A DNA stretch of 64,000 bases from Guyanagaster necrorhizus (Eukaryota; Basidiomycota; Agaricomycetes; Agaricales; Physalacriaceae), in NCBI RefSeq assembly GCF_019112545.1, contig NW_025064880.1, positions 997,719 through 1,061,718 of the forward strand, read 5' to 3'. Positions 1 through 12,008 of this stretch are shown piece by piece. How positions within the stretch are numbered: the first letter of the stretch is position 1; each line of letters begins with the position of its first letter. The notes beneath the pieces were generated by a model. It saw only the letters and a list, made by a program, of their open reading frames with translations, made no database searches and was not told the origin of the DNA. Made by a program: the position numbers and the translations under genes.

Positions 1-422
1 ACGTCTAGAGCGTCGGTAGCGGGTGGGAAAAGAGAGGAGTAGAGGGCATTGGCTGTCCCACAAGGAACAAGGACAATGTCAAGGTGAAACGGTAAGGACC
101 CCTCTGCCTTGACTTTGGTCGCAGACAGAAAGTTAGTTATTTCGTGGAGGGTCCCATCACCGGAGCCCAAAACTACAGTGAGATCGCCTTGTTTATCCTT
201 TAGATATCTGTACAGAATTTCGCCGGCGTGGCCTGGGCGTTCTGTTTCGAAAACCTTATCCACGACTTGACCTTTACTAGCGAGGAACGGTTGAACATGG
301 TCATCAAAAAATTGCTAAATGGAAACCGACATCTGTTAGAATTAAACACAAGTAGGATTAAAAAATGATGCCTTGGCAGTTCTGTCCCCAGAGGCGGGAT
401 TGTAGATAGCAATGAGAGGCAT
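1..422 (-). CDS. DAGK/sphingoid-base kinase-type lipid kinase, N-terminal part (cut by window edge)
   Basis: The complement reads from ATG at 422-420 into MPLIAIYNPASGDRTAK, then an intron, then QFFDDHVQPFLASKGQV, and on to the ATP-binding motif GSGDGTLHEI (about 150-120) and VPCGTANALYSSLFPPATDALD at the edge. The NPASG start, the GDGT loop and the GTANAL motif are the signature of the diacylglycerol kinase catalytic domain, shared by DAG kinases, sphingosine/LCB kinases and ceramide kinases, which phosphorylate a lipid hydroxyl with ATP. The only splice that keeps the frame joins AAG (near 369) to CAATTTTTT (near 312) and uses a GC-AG or otherwise non-canonical donor, so the exon 1 border is uncertain. 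The C-terminal half lies outside the window, so the exact lipid substrate cannot be assigned. Confidence 0.8.
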
Positions 423-558
423 TGATCGATGTAAGTAGATCCAATGTAGATTGCAATTTCGCCATCTTATCTTATCATCTGCACGTGATCGTTTTCTGTA
501 CGCGTCACCCTTAACTATTAGCTTTCAATTCTACCATCACCAGCACTGTTCACTTAAA
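423..558. promoter_or_regulatory. Shared divergent promoter, lipid kinase / RPN10
   Basis: The two start codons (422 on minus, 559 on plus) are 136 bp apart, so both core promoters must lie here or overlap the genes. An in-frame ATG at 451 could extend RPN10 by 36 residues. That extension is unlike the family, whose proteins begin at the VWA domain as this one does at 559. I see no clear TATA box. Confidence 0.5.
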
Positions 559-1795
559 ATGCCGCTGGAAGCGACGATGATGATTATCGACAATTCCGAG
601 TACATGCGGAATGGAGACTATACTCCTACTCGTTTTGATGCCCAGGCTGACGCCGTCAACACCGTCTTTCAGACGAAGATCGACTCAAATCCAGAAAATA
701 CAGTCGGTGTCATGACTATGGCTGGGAAGGGGTATGTCCTTCAAGCACCAGCCATTGATTACCTATTTAACATGATTGAAACAGCCCTGAAGTACTTGTA
801 ACCCACAGCAAGGACCTCGGTCAGATCCTTCAAGCAATTCACACCACCTCATCCAAAATTGGAGGCTCAATAGACATACCCACCGCTATCGCGATTGCCC
901 AGCTTGCCTTGAAACACAGAGAAAACAAGAACCTCCGACAGCGTATTATCGTCTTTGTCGGATCACCGCTGGAGGGCCAGGCTGCAGACGAAAAGGCCAT
1001 GATCAAACTCGCAAAGAAGCTGAAGAAAAATAACGTTGCTCTTGACGTCGTATCCTTTGGTGATGGGATCGAGGAGCCAGGTGAAGAAGGGAAGACGATC
1101 CTTAGGTCATTCGTCGATAACACTAGTAGTGGTGACAACTCGTAAGCAACGTCTGTTCTGAATGCCATCTCTCCCTTTTACAAAGAAATGCACATAGGCA
1201 TATCGTTACAGTAGCTCCAGGAATGCGCCTCATTTCCGACGCTCTCATTTCATCGCCTATTCTTTCCGCGGATCGTTTGAGCAGCATACCTGATGAACTC
1301 ATGGAAGGCGCAGATGCGCCTTCAGCATCAGGCTCAGGTGCTGTCAATGATTTTGAGTTCGGTGTTGACCCGAGTCTAGATCCTGAGCTGGCTATGGTGT
1401 GTTCCTTACCTTGTCGTTTGAAGCATCTAATAATCATTTTCGTGTAGGCGCTTCGCATGTCGATGCAGGAAGCTCAAGCACGAGAGGCAGCGGAGGCAGC
1501 GGCATCTTCTACCTCAATATCCCAACCTCACACCGACTCTTCCGCAACGCAAGCTTCCACGACCCTACCTACATCGGTCACAGCAGAACCCACTGATAGC
1601 GAAGAGGAAGCTTTGTTACAGCAAGCTATTGCTCTGTCTCGGGGAGATCATGACATCGAGATGGATACGACTCACAATGAAGACGATGTCCCGATGGATG
1701 AAGATGAGGACGAAGAGGCCGCTATAGCTAGAGCAATTGCCATGAGCATGCAGCCGCCACAGCCGCCACAGAAAGATGAGGAGGCCAAGAAATGA
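559..1795 (+). CDS. RPN10: 26S proteasome regulatory subunit RPN10 (ubiquitin receptor)
   Basis: Four exons fit: 559-731, 785-1141, 1198-1396 and 1448-1795, all with GT-AG introns of 51-56 nt. The product starts [26 protein letters not shown] (shown in two parts: [18 protein letters not shown], then GDYTPTRF), the start of the N-terminal VWA domain, which continues through [24 protein letters not shown] and VSFGDG. VWA holds RPN10 in the 19S particle at the lid-base contact. The C-terminal part has two ubiquitin-interacting-motif-type helices, [13 protein letters not shown] (about 1600-1640) and [13 protein letters not shown] (about 1715-1755), preceded by acidic residues. UIMs bind polyubiquitin on substrates. 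The length (about 360 residues) is normal. Several short ORFs in this interval are intron read-through artefacts of this one gene. Confidence 0.93.
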
Positions 1796-1896
1796 CTGTA
1801 ATATTGTTATTTGTTTCCGTTCTTACATTAGTACAAGCCGGTGCGAGGAGGAAATGAAAGCCTTTGCAGTTATTAAATATTCATTGATCTGGGTGT

Positions 1897-2863
1897 CTAC
1901 ATTTTGCCGTGGTCCTTTTCCCATTCGCCCACAAACCCATGGATTTTTTCGACCACATCAGAAGCTGTAGTTACCTGACCAAAGGCCTCAACAAACTGAC
2001 CATTGGGATCCATGAGATATACGAATATCGAATGGTCGACAAGATAGTCGCCGCTGGGGTCCGCGTCCGGCGGTGTGGAGAAGTAAACACGGTACGCCTT
2101 GCAAATCGCTCGAGTCTCAGCATACGTGCCAACAAGGCCGACAATTGATGGGTGGAAATCTTTAAGATATACGGCCATCTGTGATACGGTATCTCTGGCA
2201 GGATCGACGGATATGAAAAGAGGTTGAAAAATTTTGCCGTGCTCTTTCTCTACGCGGGTGTCAGAAGGGAGGGAAGGTGAAAGAGAGACACGGACGAACC
2301 TGCAGCCTCTACCACAGCAGTAATTTTGTCGAGCTCAGCCGGACAAATGTCGGGGCAATTCGTGAAACCAAAGTAGACTAAACTCCACTTTCCAAAGAGG
2401 TCTTGATCAGTGAATGGCTGGCCAGTATGCGACATTAGTTTGAAGGGTCCGCCGACTTTGGGACGTCCATATTGCGAGGCAGCGCGCTCTTTTTCTAACC
2501 AGAAAGATAAAGTGTGGTGTACGCTGAGAGGGATAGCGCGTACCTCGCTGTTCGATGTGTTTGGCCTTTTCGTGACGGAAATAAAAGACTAAGCCAACGA
2601 GTACAGTCACAAAAACGACAGCTGAAGACGGGGTGAACACCTATAGGAAGCTGAATAACCTTGGATACGGAAAATCCTGACCTGCTTACGCTGGCGCTGC
2701 GAGGAGGTGCCGGTGGCTCCGTCGAATAAAAGCGGAGATGATTTTGTGGCTGTCGAATGGATTTTGGCCTGAACTGTTGGGTTTCGCGACTAGACAGAGA
2801 AAGGCTGCGTAGAGAACACCATTGGGCGCGACATGGGCGAGCAAATCTCGGAAAAGGCAACAT
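1897..2863 (-). CDS. SCO1: SCO1/SCO2 mitochondrial copper chaperone for cytochrome c oxidase
   Basis: Exons on the minus strand are 2863-2690, 2640-2544, 2494-2300 and 2249-1897, with 48-50 nt GT-AG introns. They total 819 nt, 272 residues. The N-terminus is rich in Arg and Ser with no acidic residue for the first 26 positions, which suits a mitochondrial presequence. It is followed by one hydrophobic segment (VFTPSSAVVFVTVLVGLVFY) that would anchor the protein in the inner membrane. The thioredoxin-like domain carries the copper ligands in FTNCPDICPAELDK (Cys-x3-Cys) and the distal His in GDYLVDHSIFVYLMDP. SCO proteins pass copper to the CuA site of COX2. It is convergent with RPN10 (101 bp between stops) and divergent from ATG7 (95 bp between starts). 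Confidence 0.93.
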
Positions 2864-2958
2864 GGGTGGCGAGCCAGACGTCGGTGTTGATGACCAAGTT
2901 CCGGCATCCGTTCCGGTAGGGAAGCGACTTTTGCTCTGCTATCACCACCACCACCAAT
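2864..2958. promoter_or_regulatory. Divergent 95 bp promoter region SCO1 / ATG7
   Basis: Only 95 bp separate the SCO1 start (2863, minus) from the ATG7 start (2959, plus). A CAC repeat (2942-2957) lies directly before the ATG7 ATG. No TATA box is visible. Confidence 0.45.
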
Positions 2959-5462
2959 ATGCCTCTTGCGCTCGTTCAGTTCACGCCATTTCCGTCTCTT
3001 TCTCATCCCTCTTTTTGGCACAAGCTCACTCAGCTCAAACTCGATGTCCTTAAGCTGTCTGACGCCCAGGTTGACATCACTGGCTCCTATGGCGTAGGCC
3101 GCCTTATCAGGGATAGAGAGGCTGGCGCGTGGATCAGCGTCAATGCAAATCTCGCAGTCGAGGAAGAGAGTTTCACCGATACCAAGTGTGTACCCTAGGC
3201 CCTTCTTCCGTATCACCGTTACATTGACCTCGTAGGATACCTACACGCTCCGTAGCTGCCAGAGGAACCCTCAAGAACTATAATACGATCGAAGAGTTCA
3301 AGGCCGCAGACAAGACGATGCTCTTCAATGAATGTGCAGACAAGGTCCGTCTAACATCTTTTGACTTGTTCAATCCAACTGATTCGTCAAAGATTTGGGA
3401 ATCTATAGTGACAAACAAGGATACCTCCCTGCTCAACTCGTTTCTCATCATAACGTATGCCGACCTTAAGAAGTACAAGTATTACTACTGGTTCGCTTTC
3501 CCTGCTTTTGTCGCGTCTCCCTCATGGCACATCACCGAACGTGGTTGGGTTCCGGCCATCCAGGCTGGCTTCAGTGAAGCGCAGATGTCATCGATTTACG
3601 AGCAACTCTTAGGAAACCAACCCTTGCAAGCATTCTTCGTTGTTCTCACCCCCTCCGACGCTTCTACAGAAGTGACGGTCTCTGCGATCGACGCGTATGT
3701 ACCGGGTGCTACTGTTGGTTTTATCGATCCATCTGCCCAGCTTCAGAATCCAGGATGGCCTTTGAGGAATTTGTTGGCATACCTCAGATATTCGTATCCG
3801 GATTCTATGTCATCTTTGGACGTTCTTTCGTGGCGAGACACCGAAATTCCTCGGGAAGGTTGGAAGAGTCGCGTCGGGAGTCTGGTGGTTGGCGACGGCA
3901 GTTTAAGCAAGGCAGCGGTAGTGCCTAATGCTAGGCCGAATGCTGTGGGCTGGGAAAAGAACGTCCAAGGAAAGTTGGGTCCCCGTGTAGCGGATCTCGC
4001 GCCCATGATGGACCCTACGAGGTAAGTACCTTCTCATATTGGAATACTCGCCTCCGCATATTCATCTAAACCATGGTCAGGCTAGCAAATCAGGCCGTAG
4101 ACCTCAATCTCAAGTTAATGCGCTGGCGTATTGTCCCATCTTTAGACCTAGACAAGATCGCAGCAACAAGGTGCCTCTTGCTCGGTGCTGGGACACTAGG
4201 ATGTTACGTTGCAAGGTGTTTGATGGTATGCCGAGCATCTTGTTTCATTTCCGTTGTCTGATGTGGGCTTAGGGATGGGGTGTTCGTACAATTACCCTTG
4301 TTGATTCAGCGCGAGTGTCGTTTTCGAATCCTGTCAGACAACCGTTGTTTCAATTCAGTGACTGTTTGAATGGAGGAAGACCTAAGGCAGAGTGTGCCGC
4401 TGAAAGACTACGGGAAGTTTGGCCTGGTCTAGTAAGCAAATGCAGTCTCCTGTTTGTCCGTCTTACGTATTCAAGTACTGTAGAATGCTTCTGGCTATAC
4501 TCTTTCCATTCCAATGCCTGGGCATCCTATACCAGTATCTCCATCCCTATGTGAGCAAGTACAACAAGATGTGGAGAAGTTAGAAAAGTTGATTGAAGAA
4601 CATGATGTTGTTTATCTGCTCATGGATTCAAGAGAGAGTCGATGGTTACCTACAGTCATTGCACGATCGAAGGACAAGGTAGTGATCACACTTAAGTTTT
4701 TATCCAGTACTCATGATTTTCTAGCTAGTTATGAATGCTGCCTTGGGATTTGATACTTTTCTGGTCATGAGACATGGAGCAAGACACACTCTGGATGATA
4801 ACTCTAGATTGGGTTGCTATTATTGTAATGATATTGTTGCACCTGCTGATGTGAGTTTTTTATCTGTATTTGTGATAATCAATTGACTTTGTTTTAAGTC
4901 TTTGACTGATCGCACATTAGATCAGATGTGTACAGTAACACGTCCAGGACTTGCTTCAATAGCTGCTTCCACTGCTGTTGAATTAATGGTGAGTGTTTTA
5001 CAACATCCAAGAAGGTAAGTTGCTGTAAATCATATGCTATTAGCTGTTCATTGTATTGATTCATTGCTTTAGTATACATGCTTCTGCTTCATCTTCATCA
5101 TCATCAAATTATGCAGATATTATAGATGTTGAGAAAACAAGTGTTCTTGGCTTAGTGCCACATCAACTTCGTGGCTATCTTGCTCAATTTCGTAACTTGC
5201 ATATTGTGGGTGCTGCATATGATAAATGTACTGGATGCAGTGAAATTGTATGTATATTTTTATTTAATTATAACTTTAATTTAATTATTTTATTTAGGTC
5301 ATAAATGCATATGAAACTGAAGGGTTTTCAATGCTTCTAAATGCTTTCAATGATTCAAAGTATTTAGAAAGATTGACAGGATTAGATAATCTATTTGCTG
5401 AAGGTGAAAAGGCATTACGGGATGTGGAGTGGATAGAAGAAGAGGAGGATAATGATTTTTGA
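2959..5462 (+). CDS. ATG7: ATG7, E1-like activating enzyme of autophagy
   Basis: Nine exons fit in frame: 2959-3185, 3236-4021, 4081-4225, 4273-4431, 4484-4678, 4725-4850, 4899-5014, 5073-5247 and 5298-5462 (2094 nt, 697 residues). ATG7 activates ATG12 and ATG8 with ATP and passes them to ATG10 and ATG3. The N-terminal domain starts [18 protein letters not shown]. The adenylation domain has the nucleotide loop [14 protein letters not shown] (exon 3) and [19 protein letters not shown] (exon 4). Zinc ligands appear as GCYYCND (exon 6) and DKCTGCS (exon 8). The catalytic Cys is in [15 protein letters not shown] (exon 7). The acidic C-terminal tail that binds ATG3 ends EEEEDNDF. Exons 6-9 are strikingly poor in CpG and rich in A/T compared with exons 1-4, yet all motifs are kept. 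Confidence 0.93.
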
Positions 5463-5781
5463 TTTAATATATAAATGCATATCACAATTATCTATGTTAC
5501 TATTGAGTCAAAGTCTTAAGAAGATTGTGGATGAAAGTCTGTAGAGTAAGACAAATAGAAATGAAAGAAGTCTAATAGAGTCAGGAGTCTATAGATGTGA
5601 GAGAGATTGACTGATGAGTATTATGATTTTAGCCTCTAAATCATAATCTGCTGATGTTTAGTAATCTGATGCTTATAAGAACCTGATAAATCCTGATAAA
5701 CTCAGTCTCAGCTATTGAAAGACCTTTTCAGAGCCATATAGAACTACAGATGACACATACATGATAATACAATGCTGCACT
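5463..5781. other. CpG-free spacer without a recognisable gene
   Basis: No open frame or known domain is visible. The stretch has no CpG that I can find and looks like old repeat debris. A 22 bp hairpin-forming sequence at 5623-5644 (ATGATTTTAGCCTCTAAATC plus AT) recurs exactly at 6071-6092. Confidence 0.4.
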
Positions 5782-6110
5782 TTATTTATCTATATAATAA
5801 TAGAGATCAACAATAATGATATAAGATAGAATTTTATTAAAAATAGAATGGACTTTCCATGTCTTTGGGATAGCTAATTCATATACCTCATCACCTACTT
5901 TCTTCATGACCTTAAAGAGACCTCTAAGCTTGTCATTCAACTTCTTCATCTTTCTGTTCAGCATAATTATGTCATTTAGCTGGTAGTCTCTCATCAGCAT
6001 CTTTTTCTTATCATATTATCTCTTCATAAACTCTGCTGCCTTATGCAATGCACATTTGGTCTCATCTGTCATGATTTTAGCCTCTAAATCATGCCTAGCT
6101 ATCTTGGCTT
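5782..6110 (-). mobile_element. Chromovirus integrase C-terminal remnant (K)
   Basis: On the minus strand this reads IMTDETKCALHKAAEFMKR, a stop, then YDKKKMLMRDYQLNDIIMLN, LRGLFKVMKKVGDEVYELAIP and KTWKVHSIFNKIL (fragments separated here). The order matches the end of Ty3/Gypsy integrases: a 'YD(K)' helix, a 'VGD' type strand, a GP(F/Y)-like module and an HxVFN segment, as also seen in element B near 40650-40400. It is too diverged from B to be a recent copy. The chromodomain expected to its left is not recognisable. Confidence 0.6.
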
Positions 6111-6114
6111 GTAG

Positions 6115-6325
6115 TTTGATCAGAGACTGATAATGCCCAGCTGCTTTGGCTGGGTTTGAGGCACTGAGACACAGGCTTAGTGCTTGATCACTAAGACTTT
6201 TCTATACAGTATATAAGTCAGTAGTATACAGAGATATGCCTTAGTCTTGAGCTAAGGTTGATATACTGATCAAACTCCTAAACTCTTGGTGTGACTACCA
6301 CTTCAGTATCAACACTGGCAGTTAT
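6115..6325 (+). repeat. Probable old chromovirus LTR fragment
   Basis: A TATA-like GTATATAAG (about 6219-6227) is followed about 30 nt later by AGTCTTGAGCTAAGG. This is the same arrangement as the core promoter and start region of the family 2 LTRs. No border can be defined on the left; element C starts on the right. Confidence 0.35.
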
Positions 6326-6783
6326 TATTATAAATTTTCCACTTTTATTCTCATTTTTACAGTATTAACCTCTATTTATGCTTAGTCAGGGCATCTATGC
6401 TAGCACTTAGAACCATGAGACAGTCTTGGTCAGCACAATTGACCATTGTCTCTGGGCTCATAGTGACACCCAGACAATAGCATAACAAGCCTTTTGTAGA
6501 TAACACCATCTCATCAAGACAATGAGTACTATAGCACAGACACTTACAATTAGTAGTAGTATATTTAGTGATAGACTCAGAGATATATAAGTAGCATAGA
6601 CAGCACTATGTATCTCTAGTCTTGAATTATCCTTTATCATATCCATTTACTTGAGTCTACTTGCATAGACCTTGAGACATAACATCCATAGACATCACAC
6701 CTTGGATTCAGAAGTGATTGTATGAACACAATACAGCTTCTGTTTACCATATGATATTAGACATATGTCACTTGGCCCTAACA
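6326..6783 (+). repeat. 5' LTR of element C
   Basis: It matches the 3' LTR at 20925-21376 along its length, with a few short indels. It starts TATTA (from TGTTA) and ends CTAACA. A TATA-type ATATATAAG lies near 6587-6595. A self-complementary primer site follows at 6786-6797 (TAGTTCAAGACT), pairing with AGTCTTGAATTA in the LTR except for one position. Confidence 0.8.
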
Positions 6784-7029
6784 ATTAGTTCAAGACTTCT
6801 GCTTCCCTTTTTTTATGCCCATCATGAGCAAAGAAGACCAAATGCCTGCTATCAATATCACTACTACCACTGATCTCACTGATAAATTCTTTAAGCTTCT
6901 AGCTTTGATCATAGGAACACTTTTAAGCTTATTAGCTGTCATCACACTTTGCTACAGACATTAATTGATCACAGCTTGGGTAGTTAGGCACTATCAATCT
7001 TTCCAACAGATCCAGTATATCCTCTAAAA

Positions 7030-10000
7030 TGTCACCCCTGATCTCCCTCTCCATAATATCTCTCCCTCTGTCTGAGCCTCCTTCCAGCCCACACCCAGAA
7101 CTGTACCTGAGGCTAGGCCTAGTGATGTGAATGAAAAGGGTGCTCAAGAAGAAGAAGAACTCAGACCAGTCAGACTCTCTAAGGCAGTCAGCTGAGATGA
7201 TAAGCATCATAGAGTCATAGGGTTCTGAAACTCATTCAATGTCCTGATGCATGTCCTGTGGGTCTCACCTTCTGTCTCTGACCATGAGAATAAGGACTTC
7301 TCTAACAGCTTCTTTGAGGAGTCACCATCTCCTGACTCTTCCATCACTCTCCATGAGCCTGGCATTAGAGATCATGCCAGGGACTCTATTGAGAATGCTC
7401 AAAGAATTGCAGTGGATAGACACTCCAGGTATATCACCCCTCAAGAAAGCCCCTCTTTTCCAGCCCCTAGCCCTGTCTCATCAACACCAAATACTCTCTA
7501 TGACAGCTCCATATTTGATGGGTATAGAGCCCAAATACTCAATGACATTAGAAGAAAGTATGAAGAGACAGGGTATAATTCTGACAGTGATGCCATCTAT
7601 GACTGACTAGATCAGCTTGAGTGGGAGTGACAGGCCAAAGAGCTCTTTGAGCAAAGATTGGCTGAGGACCACATTCAGTATGCAGCCCAGTACAGGTGGT
7701 GAGAGTGAGGACAACAGACTGCAGAGTGGGGCTCAGCCTCATCTGACCCCCATGGACTCTACACAGAGACTGATGATGAAGACAGTAGACTCCATGAGTG
7801 GAGTCCTGACAATGAAGACAACTCATAGTTTGCCAACCACTGGTCCAATGCCAAGGTCCTTACAGCAGATGAGATCCACCACACTAGCAGCAACAATTAT
7901 ATTAGCAACAATATCTATATTGACAACAATGACTATGAGCCCTTCTCCTCACTGACCTATAAGGAGAGTACTAATACTGACAGCAGTGGTATCCTTCTCT
8001 CAGACACCAGCTCTATACTTGCTGGGTATAGAATCCAAGTACTCTCAGAAGCCAGGATCTCTGAGTGGACCCTCTGACAATTCCTTCATGAATGTGTCAC
8101 TGCTCTCTTTTTCAACAATAACTTCTACTCAAACTTCCACTAATATAGCCAAGCAGTGAAGGAGATCAGAGCATAAACAGAGGGCTACTGAGTCTGGCCT
8201 CATCAGCCTTAGCAGCAGCCTTCTTCTGGAACCTCTAGTGAAATCAGAAGTGGAACTGATGGAGAGCTCTCCAGTGACTCTCAAGACTCCTAAGCCATCC
8301 AGCTATGATCCACCTACCATCTACCTCAAGAAGAGTGAGGTGAGAAAAGGGGACAGCAAGGCTGAGGAGGACAATGAGAAAGAAGAGAACCTTCTCACTA
8401 ATCTATGGATTGACTATGAAGACACAGATGAGGAAGCATTGGAGGAGAAGATGCAGAGAACCTGGATGGAGGAATTCAAAAGATTATACTGAGAGGAGGT
8501 AGCACTATTATGGAGGGACAATGGTTGGTATATGATGCCCTTAGGATGTAGATATAAAAAGGCAGACAATGAGAAGAAAAGATGTATATTGCAATATGTG
8601 GCCACTGACAGGGCCATTTACTTTTATAACAGAGACCACTCTAAGAACCCACTAAGAGCATTACCACTCTTCAAATACAAAATCCAGCTGATGCCAAGCA
8701 CTCTAGCACTTTCACCAAAGTGAGCCATATATATGGCTCCATTCCTATGAATGACTAGCTCCAGATATGTGCTCTCCATGTTCTTAGGCTGACAAGCTGC
8801 ATCATGGCCCCAACTCCAAGAACCACTATAGCCAGTCAGATTCCAAAACCCTTGGATAAGCAAAGAGAGCTGACTCCTTGGCAGACAACCACCATCCAAT
8901 GAAGCTGAAGAAAGCAGAAAGGACCTAGTCAAGAATGATTCTGAGGCCATCTGACTAGAGTTTATAATCTGGAATAGTATAGTCATATGAAAGAAGACAG
9001 AACCTCAGAGAAGCCCTATTGCTGATGACAACTCCCTGCATTCCCTTTCTGAGCCACCCACTGAGTGGCATCAACCACCTTTTGATGAATACTCTAATCT
9101 CATAGAGGCTTTACCAAATAATGCTATGATGCTCTAGTGCAAACCAGATCTTTTATGAACCCTCCAACTCTTCAAGGGTGCCTCTGATGACATTGACCAT
9201 TTCTTTGTTGACTGCAAACAGTACTTTGAAGTATATATCACTTACTTTGGCTCAGACATGAACAAGATAGTGTTTACAGCCTTGTACTTTAAAAGCAAGA
9301 TGAAGCAATAGTGGATATTGATTGTCCCAACTCTCTACTCTACTACCTGAGAACACTACCACTACTCATCCTGAGCTGTCTTCAAGCAGATGGTCAGAGA
9401 CAAGTTTATCAATCCAGTAATCCAAGAAGTCCACAAAAACAAGATGAAGAAACTCTGCATGGGCAACAAGGTTGCCAGTGAATACTTTGATGAGTTGGAG
9501 CACCTGGAGACATTGGCAAGAGTCAGAGAGAGCATTAATGAAGATGGATAAATGGTCAAGTATATGAAGCTTAGAGTACTGCAATCCTATATCAAGATAG
9601 TCTCTGATATCAGAATGAACATTTCAAAGGGATACAAAGCATGAAAGGATCAGATCATGGAGATGAACAAGAAAAAACTGCAACAGAAGGCAGTAAGTGC
9701 AGGATTGTCAGTGAAAGCAAAAAAGCCAGGCACATCAAACAGGAAGCCAAGCAGAGAATCAGAGGCATTGAAATCAGGAACTCCATCAGTTCCTCTATAC
9801 ACTGCACAGAAGACAGGCACCAGAATGATATACACCAGTACTGGCAAACCAATAGACATTGACTGCCTCAAGAAGAAAGGCAAATGCTTTAACTTCAGCC
9901 AGAAGGATCATATGTCCAGAGACTGTCTGAAGAAGAAGCACATGAGAGAAGACATCAGAGCTCAGATAGCCAAGTTACAGAAGGAGGCAGATGGACTTAA

Positions 10001-10055
10001 GGACTCTGGATCAGACTCCAGAGTCCAAGAGATAAAAGATGAGGCCAACAAGTGA
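7030..10055 (+). pseudogene. gag of element C (decayed)
   Basis: Open pieces at 7247-7606, 8238-8492 and 9657-10055 align in order with the gag of element B (for example DDIDHFFVDCKQYFEVYITYFGSD near 9190-9260, read in parts, against the same block in B). The end carries a retroviral zinc-knuckle remnant CFNFSQKDHMSRDC, where the second Cys has become Phe, then a coiled tail to a TGA at 10053-10055. Many in-frame stops and frame changes show it cannot make Gag. Confidence 0.75.
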
Positions 10056-10339
10056 GCAATTTCACTTGGTTGGCCAGAGAACTTCATAGTGTGTTACCAG
10101 TAGCCATAGGTCAGACTCATATGCTCTCTGCAGATAAGAATATTTACATGTATTTGAATATACCCTGTGTCACTCCAGCTACACAACTACCTAAGGAATC
10201 ACCAAAACAGACTCAATTGTCTAAGGGCTGAACAGAGAGAGAGACCTCTATTGGATGGCTCAAGCCCTTCAATACTGAATGGACTTGGTGAGCTATAAGA
10301 GAAGGAAAAGAAGAAGCTATAGCTGCACTCAAGAGCTAA
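10056..10339 (+). other. Gag-pol junction of element C with internal deletion
   Basis: Stretch of former 5' pol with no continuous frame. Compared with element B, the protease and the N-terminal reverse transcriptase are absent here. Confidence 0.5.
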
Positions 10340-12008
10340 ATCCACTGGGAAGGTAACAATTTATCTGGACAATATCCTTATAATGTTGAAGGACAGAGAG
10401 GAACACTGGCAACTCATATGCCAAGTACTTGAGCTGATGAGAAAGAATAAATTATTTTTCAAAGCTGAAAAATATGAGTTTGAGATGTTGGAAACAGAGT
10501 ATCTGAAAGTTATCATCAGTGAAGGAAGTATCCAAATGGATTTGATCAAGGTAGCTGAGGTGATAGAATGGCTAGAGCTGATCAAGAAGAAGGAATTACA
10601 GTCCTTTCTTGGCTTCACAAACTTCTACTGCTGATTCATACAGGACTACAGCAAGGTTGTATGACCTATGACCTAACTCACTGAGAATGCACCCTGGATG
10701 TGAGGGTTATCCCAACAGTTGGCATTCAATAAGCTCAAGTGATGATTAGCAGAGGATATAGTCTTGGCAATCTCTGACTAAGATGGGAAATTCCAAGTTG
10801 AGGCAGATTCTAGCAAGGGAGCAATAGAGGCTGTACTATTCCAAGAGCAGAATAGGAAGTGGAGACCTGTCACATTTCTCTCCAAAACATTGATAATAAT
10901 GAAGAGAAACTATGAGATCTATGACAAGGAACTCCTGGCTATTATGCTCACATTAGCAGAATAGCAACACTACCTCATCAGAGCCACACAAGTCTTTAAA
11001 GTATGGATAGACCACCAAAACCTCTGGTACTTCTAACTTCTCCAAAAACTCAACTGCTGACAGGCTTGATGGGTGACAGAATTATCCAAATATTAATATA
11101 CACTCTATCATAAAGTCAGCTTGACAAACAAGAAGGCTGATCTACTCAGTCAAAGAGCTGATCATGATCAGAGGGAGAAAGATAATGAAGAGGTGGTGTT
11201 ACTCAAGCCAGAACACTTCTGAGCTATAAAATAATGCTGACAGAGGAGGAGATACATGACAAGATTTGTAGCACTATATGCCAACCCAATCTGTGAGATC
11301 AGGGAATTGTGACATCTCTAAACCACAAATGCAGCATCTTCTGAAATAATGACCTTTTTTTCTATAATGACCAGCTCTATATCTCTAGGAATTAATCACT
11401 ACAGGGGGAGATTATAGCAATGAGCCATGACCATGTGATAGCTGGATATCTAAGCATCTCTAAAATGAAGGAATTGATGCTGAGAGAGTATTAGTGGCCT
11501 AAGATGACAAAGGATATTGAGGAGTACATCAAAGGATGTGAGACATGTCAAAGGGCTAAATTCTTGATCCAAGCCCATGTGGCACCATTACACATGAATG
11601 AAGTACTGACATAGCTATAGACCCATATCTCAGTTGATATAGTTACAGAGCTCTCAGATTGTAATAGCTATAATGCAATTATTGTAATTATTGATCAGTT
11701 CTCAGAAGTGATTATTTCAATCACATGCTTGATAGAACTATCCTTGAAAGAGTGAGCAAAGATACTCCATGATGAAGTCTATGCCAAGTATGATATGCCC
11801 TAAGTCATCATCTCAGACTATGAACCATAATTCATCTCAAAATTTATAGATGACTTATACTAACTACTTAATATCTGCAGCAATGCATTGTCAGTCTACT
11901 ACTCACAAACAGATGGTCAGACAGAATGCATTAATCAAGAGATTGAGAAATACCTTCATATGTTCATCAATTACTGATAAGATGATTAGACTGAATGGCT
12001 AGTGCTTG
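10340..12008 (+). pseudogene. pol of element C, part 1 (RT end, RNase H, integrase core)
   Basis: Starts at the RT catalytic motif, altered to YLDNIL (YLDD in B), followed by KLFFKAEKYEFEMLETEYL and KELQSFLGFTNFY. RNase H (VEADSSKGAIEAVL, YDKELLAIML) and integrase fragments follow. More than twenty stops interrupt the frame. Most are at positions where element B has Arg CGA or Gln/Trp codons. It ends in the integrase where A has inserted. Confidence 0.8.

Noticed and set aside
451..558. N-terminal extension of RPN10 from ATG 451
   Set aside because: The reading is open, but the residues have no family resemblance, and the VWA domain starts at the second ATG as in known RPN10 proteins. It is better seen as 5' UTR.
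7251..7955. Overlapping plus-strand ORFs beside C gag
   Set aside because: Low CpG and few stops by chance open several frames. Only the 7247-7606 frame aligns with B gag.
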